Shown: piece by piece, positions 16,460-24,606 of the stretch
Numbering within the stretch: position 1 is the stretch's first letter
Layout: each line of letters begins with the position of its first letter
Source of the DNA: an uncultured Atopobiaceae bacterium
GTDB lineage: Bacteria > Actinomycetota > Coriobacteriia > Coriobacteriales > Atopobiaceae
NCBI GenBank assembly: GCA_947625405.1
Contig: CANQOF010000015.1
Coordinates: 1-46,624, forward strand
DNA length: 46,624 nt
Reading direction: 5' to 3'
Notes under the pieces: generated by a model
What the model saw: only the letters and a program-made list of their open reading frames with translations
Told to the model about the DNA's origin: nothing
Database searches by the model: none
Position numbers and translations under genes: made by a program

Positions 16460-19400
16460 TTAGGGGACGTTCGCGATCTCGCGGGGTCGGAAATCGGCGA
16501 TGCGCTGCGAGATCGCGCGCGATACGCCGTCGGCTCCCATCGAGACGCCATAGAGCACGTCCGCCTTCTCCATGGTACGACGCTGGTGTGAGATGACGAT
16601 GAGTTGCGTTTGGCTCTTGAGCGCGTCGATCGAGGCGAGGAGCTTGTTCAGGTTCGTGTCGTCGAGCGCCTGCTCCACCTCGTCGAAGACGTAGAAGGGA
16701 ACAGTGCGCGTGCGGTAGACCGCGAAGAGGAGCGCGAGGGCGGTGAGCGCGCGTTCCCCGCCCGAGAGGAGCGACATCTTCGCCACGCGCTTCCTCGGAG
16801 GCTGCGCGCACACTTCGACTCCGGACTGGAGGGGGTGCGCGGGGTCATCCATGTCGAGCCGCGCATCGCCTCCGCCGAAGAGCGTCTTGAACACCTCGGT
16901 GAAGTTCGCGCTCACGTCCTTGAACGCCACGAGATAGGCATCGCGCATCTTGCGTTCGACCGCGTTCGAGATCTTTCGAAGCGCCTCCTGCGCGCCCTGG
17001 AGATCGTCAAGCGCCGAGCGCACGCGCTCGAGGCGCTCCTTGGCGCGCTCGTAGCTCGCGATGGCAGTCTCGTTCACGGGCCCCATGCGCTCGATCGCCG
17101 CCTCGATCTCGGCGAGCTTTGCGACGAGGGCCTCGGGGTCATCCGGCTCGGGAAGCGAGAGCGCCTCCTCGAGATCCATCGCTTGCGACGCGCGAAGGCG
17201 CTCCGTCGCCTGGCGCACGCGCTCCTCGATCACCCCGGCGGACACCTTGAGCTCGTTTGCCGAGGCCTGCGCCTCGTCGGCGTTCGCGCGGGCTGAGCGC
17301 GCCTCGCCTTCCGCGCGTTCCACGGTCTCTCGAAGCGTCTTCGAATCCGCCTCCGCGATCGAGGAGCGATCGACGAGCACCGTGGCCTTGGCGAGCGCCA
17401 CTTGGTGGAGCTCCTCCATCAGGCGATGAAGGGGGTCGATCCTCCTGCGAAGCACGTCGAGGGAAGCCGCCGAGGATCGCACGCTCTCGCAACGTTGCGA
17501 GAGCGTCTCGCGACGACGGCGCTCGGCCTCGAGCGCTCCGTCGAGGGCCCGCTTGCGCTCCTCGAGGCGAAGCTTCGAGAGCGTGACCGCCCCCAGCTCG
17601 TCCTTCGCGCGATCCGCGGCCGAGCGGGCCTGATCGAGGGTTTCCTCGATCTCTCCCATGGAGGCGTTGAGCCGCTCGAGCCTCGCCTCCGACTCGTCCC
17701 TTTGCGCGATGAGCGAGACCCTTCTCTCGCGACTCGCCGCGAGCTCCGCGGCGGCTTCCTCGCGCTCCTTCATGAGGCGCGCGATCCCCTCTTGGCTCCT
17801 CTCGAGCGCCTCCTCCTCACGGCCTTGTGCGCGCGCGGCTTGGTCGAGCTCGATCGCAACCGCGGCGCGCTCGTCTGAGGTGGCGGCAAGCTCACCGCGC
17901 GCGGCCTCGAGGGCGCTTCGCGCCTCGTCCGCCGCGGCGTTGGCTTCGTCATGGCGTTCCTGCAGCTTCGGAAGGCGCCTCGCCAAGCGCTGTCGCGCGC
18001 GGTTCCTCGAGAGGGACAGGTCAACCGACGCGCGGCCTCCTCCGAGGCGCACACGACCGTCGGAGAGCACCACCGATCCATCGCGGCCGAGATAGGCGTT
18101 TGCGGGCTCCTCGAGATGCCGCGAGAGCGCGGAAAAGACGTCCTCGACGAAGACCACGCGCGCGAAGAGGCTCGACACCAAGTGCTCGAGCGTGGGATCC
18201 GTCGCGCGGACGGGGACGTCTTCCCCCTTCCCCGTCTCGGGGCTCGGCGCGAAGAAGCTCGCTCGACCCTTCTCGCCAAGGCCCTCGGCGCGCTCCACGA
18301 GAAGCCGGAGCGCCTCGGCGTCGCGTCCCACGAAAGCCTGCACGTCGTCGCCGAGGAAGGCGGCGATCGCCTCTTGGTAATCCTCGTCGATCTCGAGGAT
18401 CTCTCCCAAGCGCACTTCGAGCGCCTCGTCCCCGCAGGCCTTGGCGACGGCCTTTTGGAGCGGCTCCTCGGCCGATGTCGCCCGTTCGAGCGCGTTCAGC
18501 GCGGAGAGCTCGGTTTCGTTGCGGGCGAGCTCGTCCTTCACCTCGGCAAGCTCCGCCTCCGCCTTCTTCGCGGCACGCTCCGCCTTCGAGAGCGCCTTGG
18601 CGAGCTCCCTCTCTCGAGCCTCGAGCGGGCCCTTGCGAGAGAGCGCGGCTTCATGCGCCTCCCGCGCGGCCTCGAGGGCGGCTCGCGCCTCATCGCGAGC
18701 GTACTCGAGCTCCTCGAGACGCTCCGCCATGAGTCGATCTCGCGTATCGGCCGCGCGAAGCTCCTGCTCGAGGGCCGCGAGGCCAAGCGTTGCCTCGTCT
18801 CTGGCGCGTTCGGCCGCCGATCGCTCGCCTCGCGCGCGATCGTAGGCGCCTCGCGCCTCGTCGAAGGCGTCCCTCGCCTCCTCGTCTTCCCTCGTGAGGC
18901 GCTCGAGGCGCGCGGTCGCCTCATCGAGCGAGGCCTCGCACGCCGCCCGCTCCTCTTCATCGGACGCGAGGGATCGTTCCACCTCGTTGGCCTCGAGCGA
19001 GAGCTGGGAGAGCTGCAGCCTCGCGTCCGAGAGTCGATCCACGAGGTGGTGGCCCTTTTCCTCGAGGAGCTTCAGCCCGGAGAGGATGCTCTCGAGATCC
19101 CTTTGGGAGCGCTGGCGTTGCTCGCCGAGGTCTCCCACGAAGAGGCCCTTTTCCTCGAGGAGGCGCTTCATCTTCGCGAGCTCGCGCTCCTTCTCCTGGA
19201 GCTGGTAGCTCGCAAGCTCCCGGGCCGCCTCGGCCTCGCGCCGCTTCCTCCCGAGCGCCTCCCACTCCCCTTGGAGTCCGCGCAGCTCCGACACGGCGAG
19301 CGTCGTCTCGATGAGGGACTTCTCCTCGCGTAGCTCCCCCATCGCCCGCGCCTGATCCACCTGGCGCTCGAGCGGGGTGAGGTCGCGGCGAAGGATGCGT

Positions 19401-19984
19401 GCGTAGGAGCGGATGCGCACGATGTCCTCGTCGAGGCGCGCGAGCTTCCTCTCGGCGCGTTCGCGACGCTGGCGATGCTTGGCGATCCCCGCGGCCTCTT
19501 CGATGAGCGCGCGCCGGTCCTCGGGCCTGCTCTGGAGCACTTCGCCGAGGCGTCCTTGCGAGATGATCGTGTGCGTGTCGCGCCCGAGCCCCACGTCGTG
19601 CAGGAGATCCCGCACGTCGCGAAGACGCACCTGCGCGCCGTTCACGAGGTACTCGCTCTCCCCCGTGCGATACATCCTCCTCGTGATGGCAATCTCCGAG
19701 AAGTCGAGCGCGACGGCGTGGTCCGCGTTGTCGAGGACGAGGGTGACCTCGGCGACCCCCACCGCCTTCCTCTGCGCGGAGCCGGCGAAGATCACGTCCT
19801 CCATGGCCTGGCCGCGAAGCGTCTTCGCGCTCTGCTCGCCGAGAACCCAGAGGATGGCGTCGGAGATGTTGGATTTGCCGGAGCCATTCGGCCCCACCAC
19901 CACGGAAAGGCCCGGGTCGAAGGAGAGCCTCGTGCGATCGAGGAAGGACTTGAATCCCTTGAGCGTGAGTGTCTTCAGGTACAC
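16460..19984 (-). CDS. smc: Chromosome segregation protein SMC
   Basis: Condensin ATPase that loops and compacts the chromosome. It has 1174 residues, the usual length. Walker A GPNGSGKSN is at 31-39. Two long Glu/Arg/Ala-rich coiled-coil arms flank a hinge at about 515-650. The C-terminal head has the signature LLSGGERAL (from 1072) and Walker B YVFDEVEQALDD. The start is GTG 19984, with GAGGAG six bases upstream. It follows rnc by 13 bases. The partners scpA and scpB are not in the window. The coding DNA is very rich in GAG/GCG/CGC codons, which creates long meaningless frames on the other strand. Confidence 0.97.
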   Translation of the reverse strand: MYLKTLTLKGFKSFLDRTRLSFDPGLSVVVGPNGSGKSNISDAILWVLGEQSAKTLRGQAMEDVIFAGSAQRKAVGVAEVTLVLDNADHAVALDFSEIAITRRMYRTGESEYLVNGAQVRLRDVRDLLHDVGLGRDTHTIISQGRLGEVLQSRPEDRRALIEEAAGIAKHRQRRERAERKLARLDEDIVRIRSYARILRRDLTPLERQVDQARAMGELREEKSLIETTLAVSELRGLQGEWEALGRKRREAEAARELASYQLQEKERELAKMKRLLEEKGLFVGDLGEQRQRSQRDLESILSGLKLLEEKGHHLVDRLSDARLQLSQLSLEANEVERSLASDEEERAACEASLDEATARLERLTREDEEARDAFDEARGAYDRARGERSAAERARDEATLGLAALEQELRAADTRDRLMAERLEELEYARDEARAALEAAREAHEAALSRKGPLEARERELAKALSKAERAAKKAEAELAEVKDELARNETELSALNALERATSAEEPLQKAVAKACGDEALEVRLGEILEIDEDYQEAIAAFLGDDVQAFVGRDAEALRLLVERAEGLGEKGRASFFAPSPETGKGEDVPVRATDPTLEHLVSSLFARVVFVEDVFSALSRHLEEPANAYLGRDGSVVLSDGRVRLGGGRASVDLSLSRNRARQRLARRLPKLQERHDEANAAADEARSALEAARGELAATSDERAAVAIELDQAARAQGREEEALERSQEGIARLMKEREEAAAELAASRERRVSLIAQRDESEARLERLNASMGEIEETLDQARSAADRAKDELGAVTLSKLRLEERKRALDGALEAERRRRETLSQRCESVRSSAASLDVLRRRIDPLHRLMEELHQVALAKATVLVDRSSIAEADSKTLRETVERAEGEARSARANADEAQASANELKVSAGVIEERVRQATERLRASQAMDLEEALSLPEPDDPEALVAKLAEIEAAIERMGPVNETAIASYERAKERLERVRSALDDLQGAQEALRKISNAVERKMRDAYLVAFKDVSANFTEVFKTLFGGGDARLDMDDPAHPLQSGVEVCAQPPRKRVAKMSLLSGGERALTALALLFAVYRTRTVPFYVFDEVEQALDDTNLNKLLASIDALKSQTQLIVISHQRRTMEKADVLYGVSMGADGVSRAISQRIADFRPREIANVP

Positions 19985-19997
19985 GGGCGCTCCTCGG

Positions 19998-20699
19998 CTA
20001 GTCTTCGAACTCGGCTTGGAGCGCGTCGAGCGCCATCTTCGCCGCGGCCTTCTCCGCTTCCTTCTTGCTCGCGCCCACGCCCGTGCCGAGCGTGCGCTCG
20101 CCCACGCGCACCTCGAAGGTGAAGGTGGGCGAATGGGGCGGCCCCACCCTGCTCACGAGTTCATAGACGGGCGAGAGGTGCAGCTGCTGCTGCGCGAACT
20201 CCTGGAGGAGCGACTTCGGCGAGGTCTCGACGAAGACATCGGGCAGCATCGGCTCGGCGAGCACCGTGCGGCGCACGAACCGCTCGAACACGAGACGCCC
20301 TCCGTCGAGGTAGAGCGCCCCGCAGAGCGCCTCATAGACGTTCTCCAACGCCGAGCGCAGGCCGCGATTGTTCGTGCCGTGCTCGGATTCCCCGAGGAAG
20401 ATGCACGGGCCGAGCCCGAGATCGTCCGCGACGTCGGAGAGATGCTCGCCTGAGACGAGCGAGGTCTTGGCGCGCGTGAGCTCGCCCTCGTCCATCTCCG
20501 GATGGTGCTGGTAGAGATAGGCGGATACGATCGCCCCGAGGAGCGCGTCCCCCAAAAACTCAAGGCGCTCGTAGGAATCCTCGAGGGCGTGGCCCTCCAC
20601 TGCGGAGGGATGGGTGAGCGCCTTCTTGAGCAGCGTGGGATCATCGAAGGCGTAGCCGATGAGCTCCTCGGCTCGCTCGAGCGTCTCCTCGATCGCCAT
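19998..20699 (-). CDS. rnc: Ribonuclease III, with Asn at a usual metal-binding Asp
   Basis: Double-strand-specific endoribonuclease for rRNA and mRNA processing, 233 residues. The signature ERLEFLGDALLG (Glu44, Glu47, Asp51) and the C-terminal dsRNA-binding domain (GASKKEAEKAAAKMAL) are clear. In the second metal-binding motif, where the family normally has Asp-x-x-Glu, this protein reads Asn120-Val-Tyr-Glu123. Glu123, equivalent to the essential Glu117 of E. coli, is kept. It sits between acpP (6-base gap) and smc, the standard actinobacterial order, and is surely part of that operon. Confidence 0.94.
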   Translation of the reverse strand: MAIEETLERAEELIGYAFDDPTLLKKALTHPSAVEGHALEDSYERLEFLGDALLGAIVSAYLYQHHPEMDEGELTRAKTSLVSGEHLSDVADDLGLGPCIFLGESEHGTNNRGLRSALENVYEALCGALYLDGGRLVFERFVRRTVLAEPMLPDVFVETSPKSLLQEFAQQQLHLSPVYELVSRVGPPHSPTFTFEVRVGERTLGTGVGASKKEAEKAAAKMALDALQAEFED

Positions 20700-20705
20700 G
20701 GGGCC

Positions 20706-20942
20706 CTAGAGCATCCTCATGATCGCGTCGACGGCGTCGCCCACCGTCTCGATCTCGTCGAGGTCATCGTCGTCCACCACGATCTCGAGCTGGTCCTCGA
20801 GGTCGGTGATGATCTCGATGCGGTCGAGCGAATCCGCCTCGATGGATTTGAACGTCGTGTCTTCGTCGATCGTGTCGACGTCGAGATCCATGACCTCTGC
20901 GATGGCGTAAGCCACCTTCTGAAGCACCTGATCGCGGTCCAT
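20706..20942 (-). CDS. acpP: Acyl carrier protein
   Basis: Small acidic carrier of fatty-acyl chains, 78 residues. The 4'-phosphopantetheine attachment site is Ser38 in EADSLDRIE. ATG 20942 follows GAAGGAGG, one of the strongest ribosome-binding sites in the window, in line with high expression. It lies between plsX and rnc, so acyl-ACP supply is coupled to PlsX, which turns acyl-ACP into acyl-phosphate. Confidence 0.95.
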   Translation of the reverse strand: MDRDQVLQKVAYAIAEVMDLDVDTIDEDTTFKSIEADSLDRIEIITDLEDQLEIVVDDDDLDEIETVGDAVDAIMRML

Positions 20943-20992
20943 GGGACCTCCTTCGCTCGGGGCGTCGGCCCCTCTCGTCGCTCTCGCCTACC

Positions 20993-21982
20993 CTATGCCA
21001 AAACCGTCGCTATGTCATCGGCGATATGCGCGTTCGCGGCACGTTCCGCTGCAAGCGCCCCGTTCTTCACGGCTTCCTCGCTCGTGGCTCCGTGGCCGAT
21101 GAGCACGGGCCCTTTGAGCCCGAGGAGCTGCGCGCCTCCGTATTCGTCTCCCGAGAGATCCGCCGCGAGCCCCTTCATCGCGCCCTTCACGAGGAGCCCG
21201 CCCACCGCCGTGAGGGGATTGGCCTTCGCGGCGGCCTTGAGGCGCCTCGAGATGTACTTCGCGGTGCCCTCCATGCTCTTGAGCGCCACGTTCCCGGTGA
21301 AGCCGTCGCAGACGATCACGTCCACGTCGCCCATGAGGATGTCGGAGCCCTCGCAGTTGCCCACGAAGTTCACGCCGCGATCCTTCGCCGCCTCGAGCGC
21401 CCCATGGGCTGCGATGGCCGCCTTAGAGCCCTTCGCGTCCTCGGTGCCGTTCGAGAGGAGCATCACCCTTGGCTTCTCAAGGCCGAGTGTCGCCTTGGCG
21501 AGGCACTGCCCCATGAGCGCGAACTCGACGAGCATCTCGGGGCGGCAATCCGCGTTGGCGCCGAGGTCGAGCATCACGCGACGCGCCCCGTCGAGGCCCG
21601 GCACCACCGAGGCGAGCGCGGGGCGGGCGCATCCTCTCACGCGCCCGACGAAGAGCGTGCCCGCGGCGAGGATCGCGCCCGTGGATCCCGCGGAGAAGAA
21701 CGCGTCGGCGCTTCCCTCGCGCACCGCCTTGCACCCGCGCACGATGGAGGAATCGCGCTTCGTGCGCACGGCGCGGGTGGGATGCTCCCCCATGCCTATG
21801 GCTTCGGTGACCACGAGGGGCTCTGTGCGCTCATGGGAGGCACAGAAGGGAGCAACCACGTCCTCTGGTCCGGCGAGGAGGATCTCGAGGCTCTCCGAGG
21901 CCTTGAGCGCCGCGTCGCAGCCGGCCAGGACGACCTCGCTCGGCTCGTCTCCGCCTACGGCGTCAATGCAAACCTTGGCCAT
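20993..21982 (-). CDS. plsX: Phosphate acyltransferase PlsX
   Basis: Makes acyl-phosphate from acyl-ACP for the first acylation of glycerol-3-phosphate. It has 329 residues from ATG 21982, which has GGAGGG seven bases upstream; a longer open frame upstream has no such support. The N-terminal DAVGGDEPSEVV and LDLGANADCRPEML motifs are typical. Together with acpP downstream and fakA further upstream in the same run, it places two independent routes to acyl-phosphate in one transcript region. A hairpin separates it from rpmF. Confidence 0.95.
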   Translation of the reverse strand: MAKVCIDAVGGDEPSEVVLAGCDAALKASESLEILLAGPEDVVAPFCASHERTEPLVVTEAIGMGEHPTRAVRTKRDSSIVRGCKAVREGSADAFFSAGSTGAILAAGTLFVGRVRGCARPALASVVPGLDGARRVMLDLGANADCRPEMLVEFALMGQCLAKATLGLEKPRVMLLSNGTEDAKGSKAAIAAHGALEAAKDRGVNFVGNCEGSDILMGDVDVIVCDGFTGNVALKSMEGTAKYISRRLKAAAKANPLTAVGGLLVKGAMKGLAADLSGDEYGGAQLLGLKGPVLIGHGATSEEAVKNGALAAERAANAHIADDIATVLA

Positions 21983-22016
21983 GGATATCCCTCCAAGCAA
22001 TCGGGCTCGACTCATG

Positions 22017-22041
22017 AAAGAGGCCGCCATCGGGCGGCCTC
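22017..22041 (-). terminator. Attenuator-like stem-loop between rpmF and plsX
   Basis: Perfect 9-bp arms GAGGCCGCC and GGCGGCCTC with a 4-base loop, followed on the minus strand by TTTCAT. The U-run is short, so it is more likely a partial terminator or processing site inside the operon than a full stop. Confidence 0.55.
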
Positions 22042-22069
22042 GAGACGTCCGTGGGCACACTCGCCTCGT

Positions 22070-22249
22070 CTACTCGACGATCAGGACCTCGCGCTCGTTG
22101 TAGTAGCCGCAGCTCGGGCACACGCGATGCGGGAGCTTCACCGCGCCGCAGCGCGGGCACGTGGAGCGGGAAGGCGTCTCGGCCACGCTATTGGCCGAGC
22201 GACGGTGGTGGGTTGCGATCCTGCCCTTTTTCTGCTTGGGGACTGCCAT
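22070..22249 (-). CDS. rpmF: 50S ribosomal protein L32
   Basis: Large-subunit ribosomal protein, 59 residues, starting MAVPKQKKGR. Two CxxC pairs (CPRCG and CPSCG) form a zinc ribbon, so it is the zinc-binding form. ATG 22249 follows AAAGG at eight bases. It is placed between the DUF177 gene and plsX, the near-universal order for yceD-rpmF-plsX. Confidence 0.96.
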   Translation of the reverse strand: MAVPKQKKGRIATHHRRSANSVAETPSRSTCPRCGAVKLPHRVCPSCGYYNEREVLIVE

Positions 22250-22328
22250 GAGGTACCTTTCCGTCTTCGCGGCGGCCGGCTGGCCGTCGCGTTGCAATCT
22301 TCAACAGCCGGCGATTATAGCACCGGGC

Positions 22329-22895
22329 CTAACTCCGCTGCTGCTCGCCACCCTTGGTTTTGAAGGCTTTGAGGGCACTCATGGGGTTCATGGGATCTCC
22401 CCCGGCCGCGAGGCGCTCCTCGCAATCGCACGTGCCCTCGTTGAGGTTCTGGCCGCAATGGGGGCAGAGGCCCTTACAATCGGGCTTGCAGAGCACCTTG
22501 AAGGGGATCTCCACCGCAATGGCCGAGCGCACGGGGAGCGTGAGGTCGATCACGTCCTCCACGATCGGGAGCACCTCGATCTCCTGCTCGTCGTCTCCCT
22601 CTGAGAACTCCTCGGGATCATCGGCGAAGAGCGCGTCCACCTCGCCCGTGAGGTGCAGGCGAGCCTCCTCGAGGCAACGATCGCAAAGGCCGACGAGCTC
22701 GGCTTCGACGCCTCCCATCGCAAGTACGGTGGCGCCGGTGTTCGTGATGGTGAGCTCGTAGGCTATGCCATCGGGGGCACTGAAGGCGCGATCCCCCACC
22801 ACGAAGTCGTCGACCGCGAGCACGCCCTCCACGTCGAGGGCGCTTCCCGCCTCCGCGAGCCTCGCATCGAGGCGGACCTTCAGGCTTTCCGCCAC
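22329..22895 (-). CDS. yceD: DUF177 (YceD) family protein
   Basis: Conserved protein of 188 residues encoded just before rpmF in most bacteria; in plants and bacteria the family is tied to 23S rRNA accumulation, but the exact role is unsettled. It has a Cys-rich C-terminal segment (CKPDCKGLCPHCG then CDCEE) that may bind metal, and a further CDRC pair in the middle. The start is GTG 22895, only three bases after the stop codon of the preceding coiled-coil gene, so translation is probably coupled. Confidence 0.9.
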   Translation of the reverse strand: MAESLKVRLDARLAEAGSALDVEGVLAVDDFVVGDRAFSAPDGIAYELTITNTGATVLAMGGVEAELVGLCDRCLEEARLHLTGEVDALFADDPEEFSEGDDEQEIEVLPIVEDVIDLTLPVRSAIAVEIPFKVLCKPDCKGLCPHCGQNLNEGTCDCEERLAAGGDPMNPMSALKAFKTKGGEQQRS

Positions 22896-22898
22896 TTC

Positions 22899-23384
22899 CT
22901 ACCAGCCCTGGGCGCGGTCGTAGGAGCTCTGCTGGGTGAGCGTGGCGCGGCAGCTCGACACCGACGACACGACGGAATTCAGGTTCTCCTCGAGGCGCGT
23001 GAGCAGGCTCTCCACGTACTCCTCCGCGTTGTAGCGGGTATCGCGCTCATAGGCCTGCGCCTGGTTGCGCACTTCCTCGGCCTGTTGGTTGGCAAGGCGC
23101 ACGATTTCCTGATCGCTTGCGAGAATGAGGGCCTGCTGCTGCGCGTCGCTGATGATGGAATCGGCCTGCTGCTCGGCATGGGCGAGGATCTCGGCTTCGG
23201 CCTTGCGCACGCGGCGCGCCTCCGTGAACTCGCGATCGAAGAGGTCGCGAATCTCATCGGTGATGGCAAAGATGTCCTCTGGGTCCACCTGCTTGCGGCC
23301 CCCGCCGCCGAAGACCGGCTTGGCGTCTTCCACGAGGTCGTCGAGATCCTGAAGAAGGTTTTCCAGCTCTTCACCCGGCTGCAT
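22899..23384 (-). CDS. Short coiled-coil protein in the SepIVA/DivIVA-like position
   Basis: Soluble protein of 161 residues. Residues 1-35 are acidic (ELENLLQDLDDLVEDA), followed by a GGGG linker, then a long Glu/Gln/Arg/Ala helix from about 45 to 145 that looks like a coiled coil, with a Ser-rich end. No enzymatic motif is visible; similar proteins are sometimes labelled ATPase, but I see no nucleotide-binding site. Its place, between coaD and DUF177, is where mycobacteria and streptomycetes carry a DivIVA-like cell-division protein (SepIVA in mycobacteria), so a role in septal or polar organisation is a fair inference. ATG 23384 follows AAGGAG at six bases. An internal promoter lies about 60 bases upstream. 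Confidence 0.75.
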   Translation of the reverse strand: MQPGEELENLLQDLDDLVEDAKPVFGGGGRKQVDPEDIFAITDEIRDLFDREFTEARRVRKAEAEILAHAEQQADSIISDAQQQALILASDQEIVRLANQQAEEVRNQAQAYERDTRYNAEEYVESLLTRLEENLNSVVSSVSSCRATLTQQSSYDRAQGW

Positions 23385-23445
23385 TTTTGCTCCTTTCAAG
23401 CGAGCTGGGACGCGCCGCGGGGATTGGTCGCGCGCGTTCGCCGCC

Positions 23446-23454
23446 ATACTAGCA
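23446..23454 (-). promoter_or_regulatory. Internal promoter: extended -10 before the coiled-coil gene
   Basis: On the minus strand TGCTAGTAT combines an upstream TG dinucleotide with the hexamer TAGTAT, an extended -10. It lies in the 99-base gap after coaD, with the start point expected near 23440. No strong -35 is visible, as is usual for extended -10 promoters. Confidence 0.5.
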
Positions 23455-23483
23455 TGGAGCCCCAAGAACAATGAGGTAGAAGC

Positions 23484-23990
23484 CTATGGGCGGGCGCTTT
23501 GCAATCGTTTCAGCACGCAGGCGGGCACAAACGGCGCCACATCCCCGCCAAGGCCCGCGATTTCGCGCACCACCGAGCTCGACACGAAGGCGAACTCCGG
23601 CTTGCTCATGACGAAGACGCTCTCGATGTCGCCGGCGAGGATCTGGTTCATCGCGGCCTGTTGGAGTTCGTATTCGAAGTCCGCCGCCTCTCTAAGGCCC
23701 TTCACCACGGCCTCAGCGCCCACCTCGTGGCAAAAGTCCACGAGAAGGCCCTCGAGCGGCGCCACCTCCACGTCCCCGAGCCCCGCGTCGTCGAGCGATT
23801 CGCGCACGAGCTCGAGGCGCTCCTCGAGGTTGAACGTCGTGCCCACGCCACGCTTCTTCGCGGAGACGGCCACCGCCACCACCACGTGGGGCGCGAGCCG
23901 CCGCGCGCGGGAGATCACGTCGACGTGCCCGAGCGTGACGGGATCGAACGTGCCGGGTACGACCACTTTCGAGATGCCTTCGCAGGCCAT
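23484..23990 (-). CDS. coaD: Phosphopantetheine adenylyltransferase
   Basis: Penultimate enzyme of coenzyme A synthesis: ATP plus 4'-phosphopantetheine gives dephospho-CoA. It has 168 residues with GTFDPVTLGHVDVI (the nucleotidyltransferase HxGH motif) and the C-terminal SSSVVREIA motif. ATG 23990 follows GGGAG at seven bases and starts one base after the rsmD stop codon, so the two are co-translated. The longer open frame upstream only runs into rsmD. Confidence 0.95.
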   Translation of the reverse strand: MACEGISKVVVPGTFDPVTLGHVDVISRARRLAPHVVVAVAVSAKKRGVGTTFNLEERLELVRESLDDAGLGDVEVAPLEGLLVDFCHEVGAEAVVKGLREAADFEYELQQAAMNQILAGDIESVFVMSKPEFAFVSSSVVREIAGLGGDVAPFVPACVLKRLQSARP

Positions 23991-23991
23991 G

Positions 23992-24606
23992 CTAGTCTCC
24001 CTGATCTTCCACGGTGGCTTCGGACGTTTCCCCATCGTAGCGCCAGAGGTCGATGGCGCTCTGCCCGATGGTGCGCGAGCGAATCCCGATGAATCCCCTC
24101 GTTGCGAGGCACGTCCCGTCGAGCGCGGGCGCCCGCTCGGCGCGCTCGTGCGCGATGAGGGCCCCGTGCGCGAGAGCGCCTCGCTCCTCGAGCAGGCAGA
24201 TGAGATCAAAGAGGCGCTCCGGAGGCGTGGCATAGGGAGGATCCAAGAGCACCACGTCGAAGGGCGCTCCGGGGATCCCCGGGCGAGAGAGCACGCTCCA
24301 CGCGTCGCCGACGATCACCCTCGCGGGCGCGCCAAGCTCCCGCACGTTTCGCTCGACCGCCCGCTTGGCGCGCGCGCTCCTCTCGATGAAGACGGCCTCC
24401 TCGGCGCCCCTCGAGAGGAGCTCCAAGCCGAGCGCTCCCGAGCCCGCGAAGGCGTCGAGCACCCGCGCGTGGGAGAGATCGAGCCCGCGCGCGGAGAGCA
24501 CGATCGAAGCGAGGCTCTCGCGCAGGCGATCGGTCGTCGGACGCGTCTGGCTCCCCTCGGGGGCGAGGATCGCGCGCCCCTTCCATTTGCCGGCGACGAT
24601 CCTCAC
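23992..24606 (-). CDS. rsmD: 16S rRNA (guanine-966-N2)-methyltransferase RsmD
   Basis: SAM-dependent methyltransferase acting on 16S rRNA, 204 residues. It opens MRIVAGKWKGR and has the TRPTTDRLRESL segment, SAM motif LDAFAGSGALGLE, and the catalytic DPPY. The GTG start at 24606 overlaps the recG stop (GTGA), and coaD follows by one base, the usual recG-rsmD-coaD cluster. Confidence 0.95.
   Translation of the reverse strand: MRIVAGKWKGRAILAPEGSQTRPTTDRLRESLASIVLSARGLDLSHARVLDAFAGSGALGLELLSRGAEEAVFIERSARAKRAVERNVRELGAPARVIVGDAWSVLSRPGIPGAPFDVVLLDPPYATPPERLFDLICLLEERGALAHGALIAHERAERAPALDGTCLATRGFIGIRSRTIGQSAIDLWRYDGETSEATVEDQGD

Noticed and set aside
22899-23384. Annotation of the coiled-coil protein as an ATPase
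   Set aside because: No Walker A, Walker B or other nucleotide-binding motif is visible in its 161 residues.
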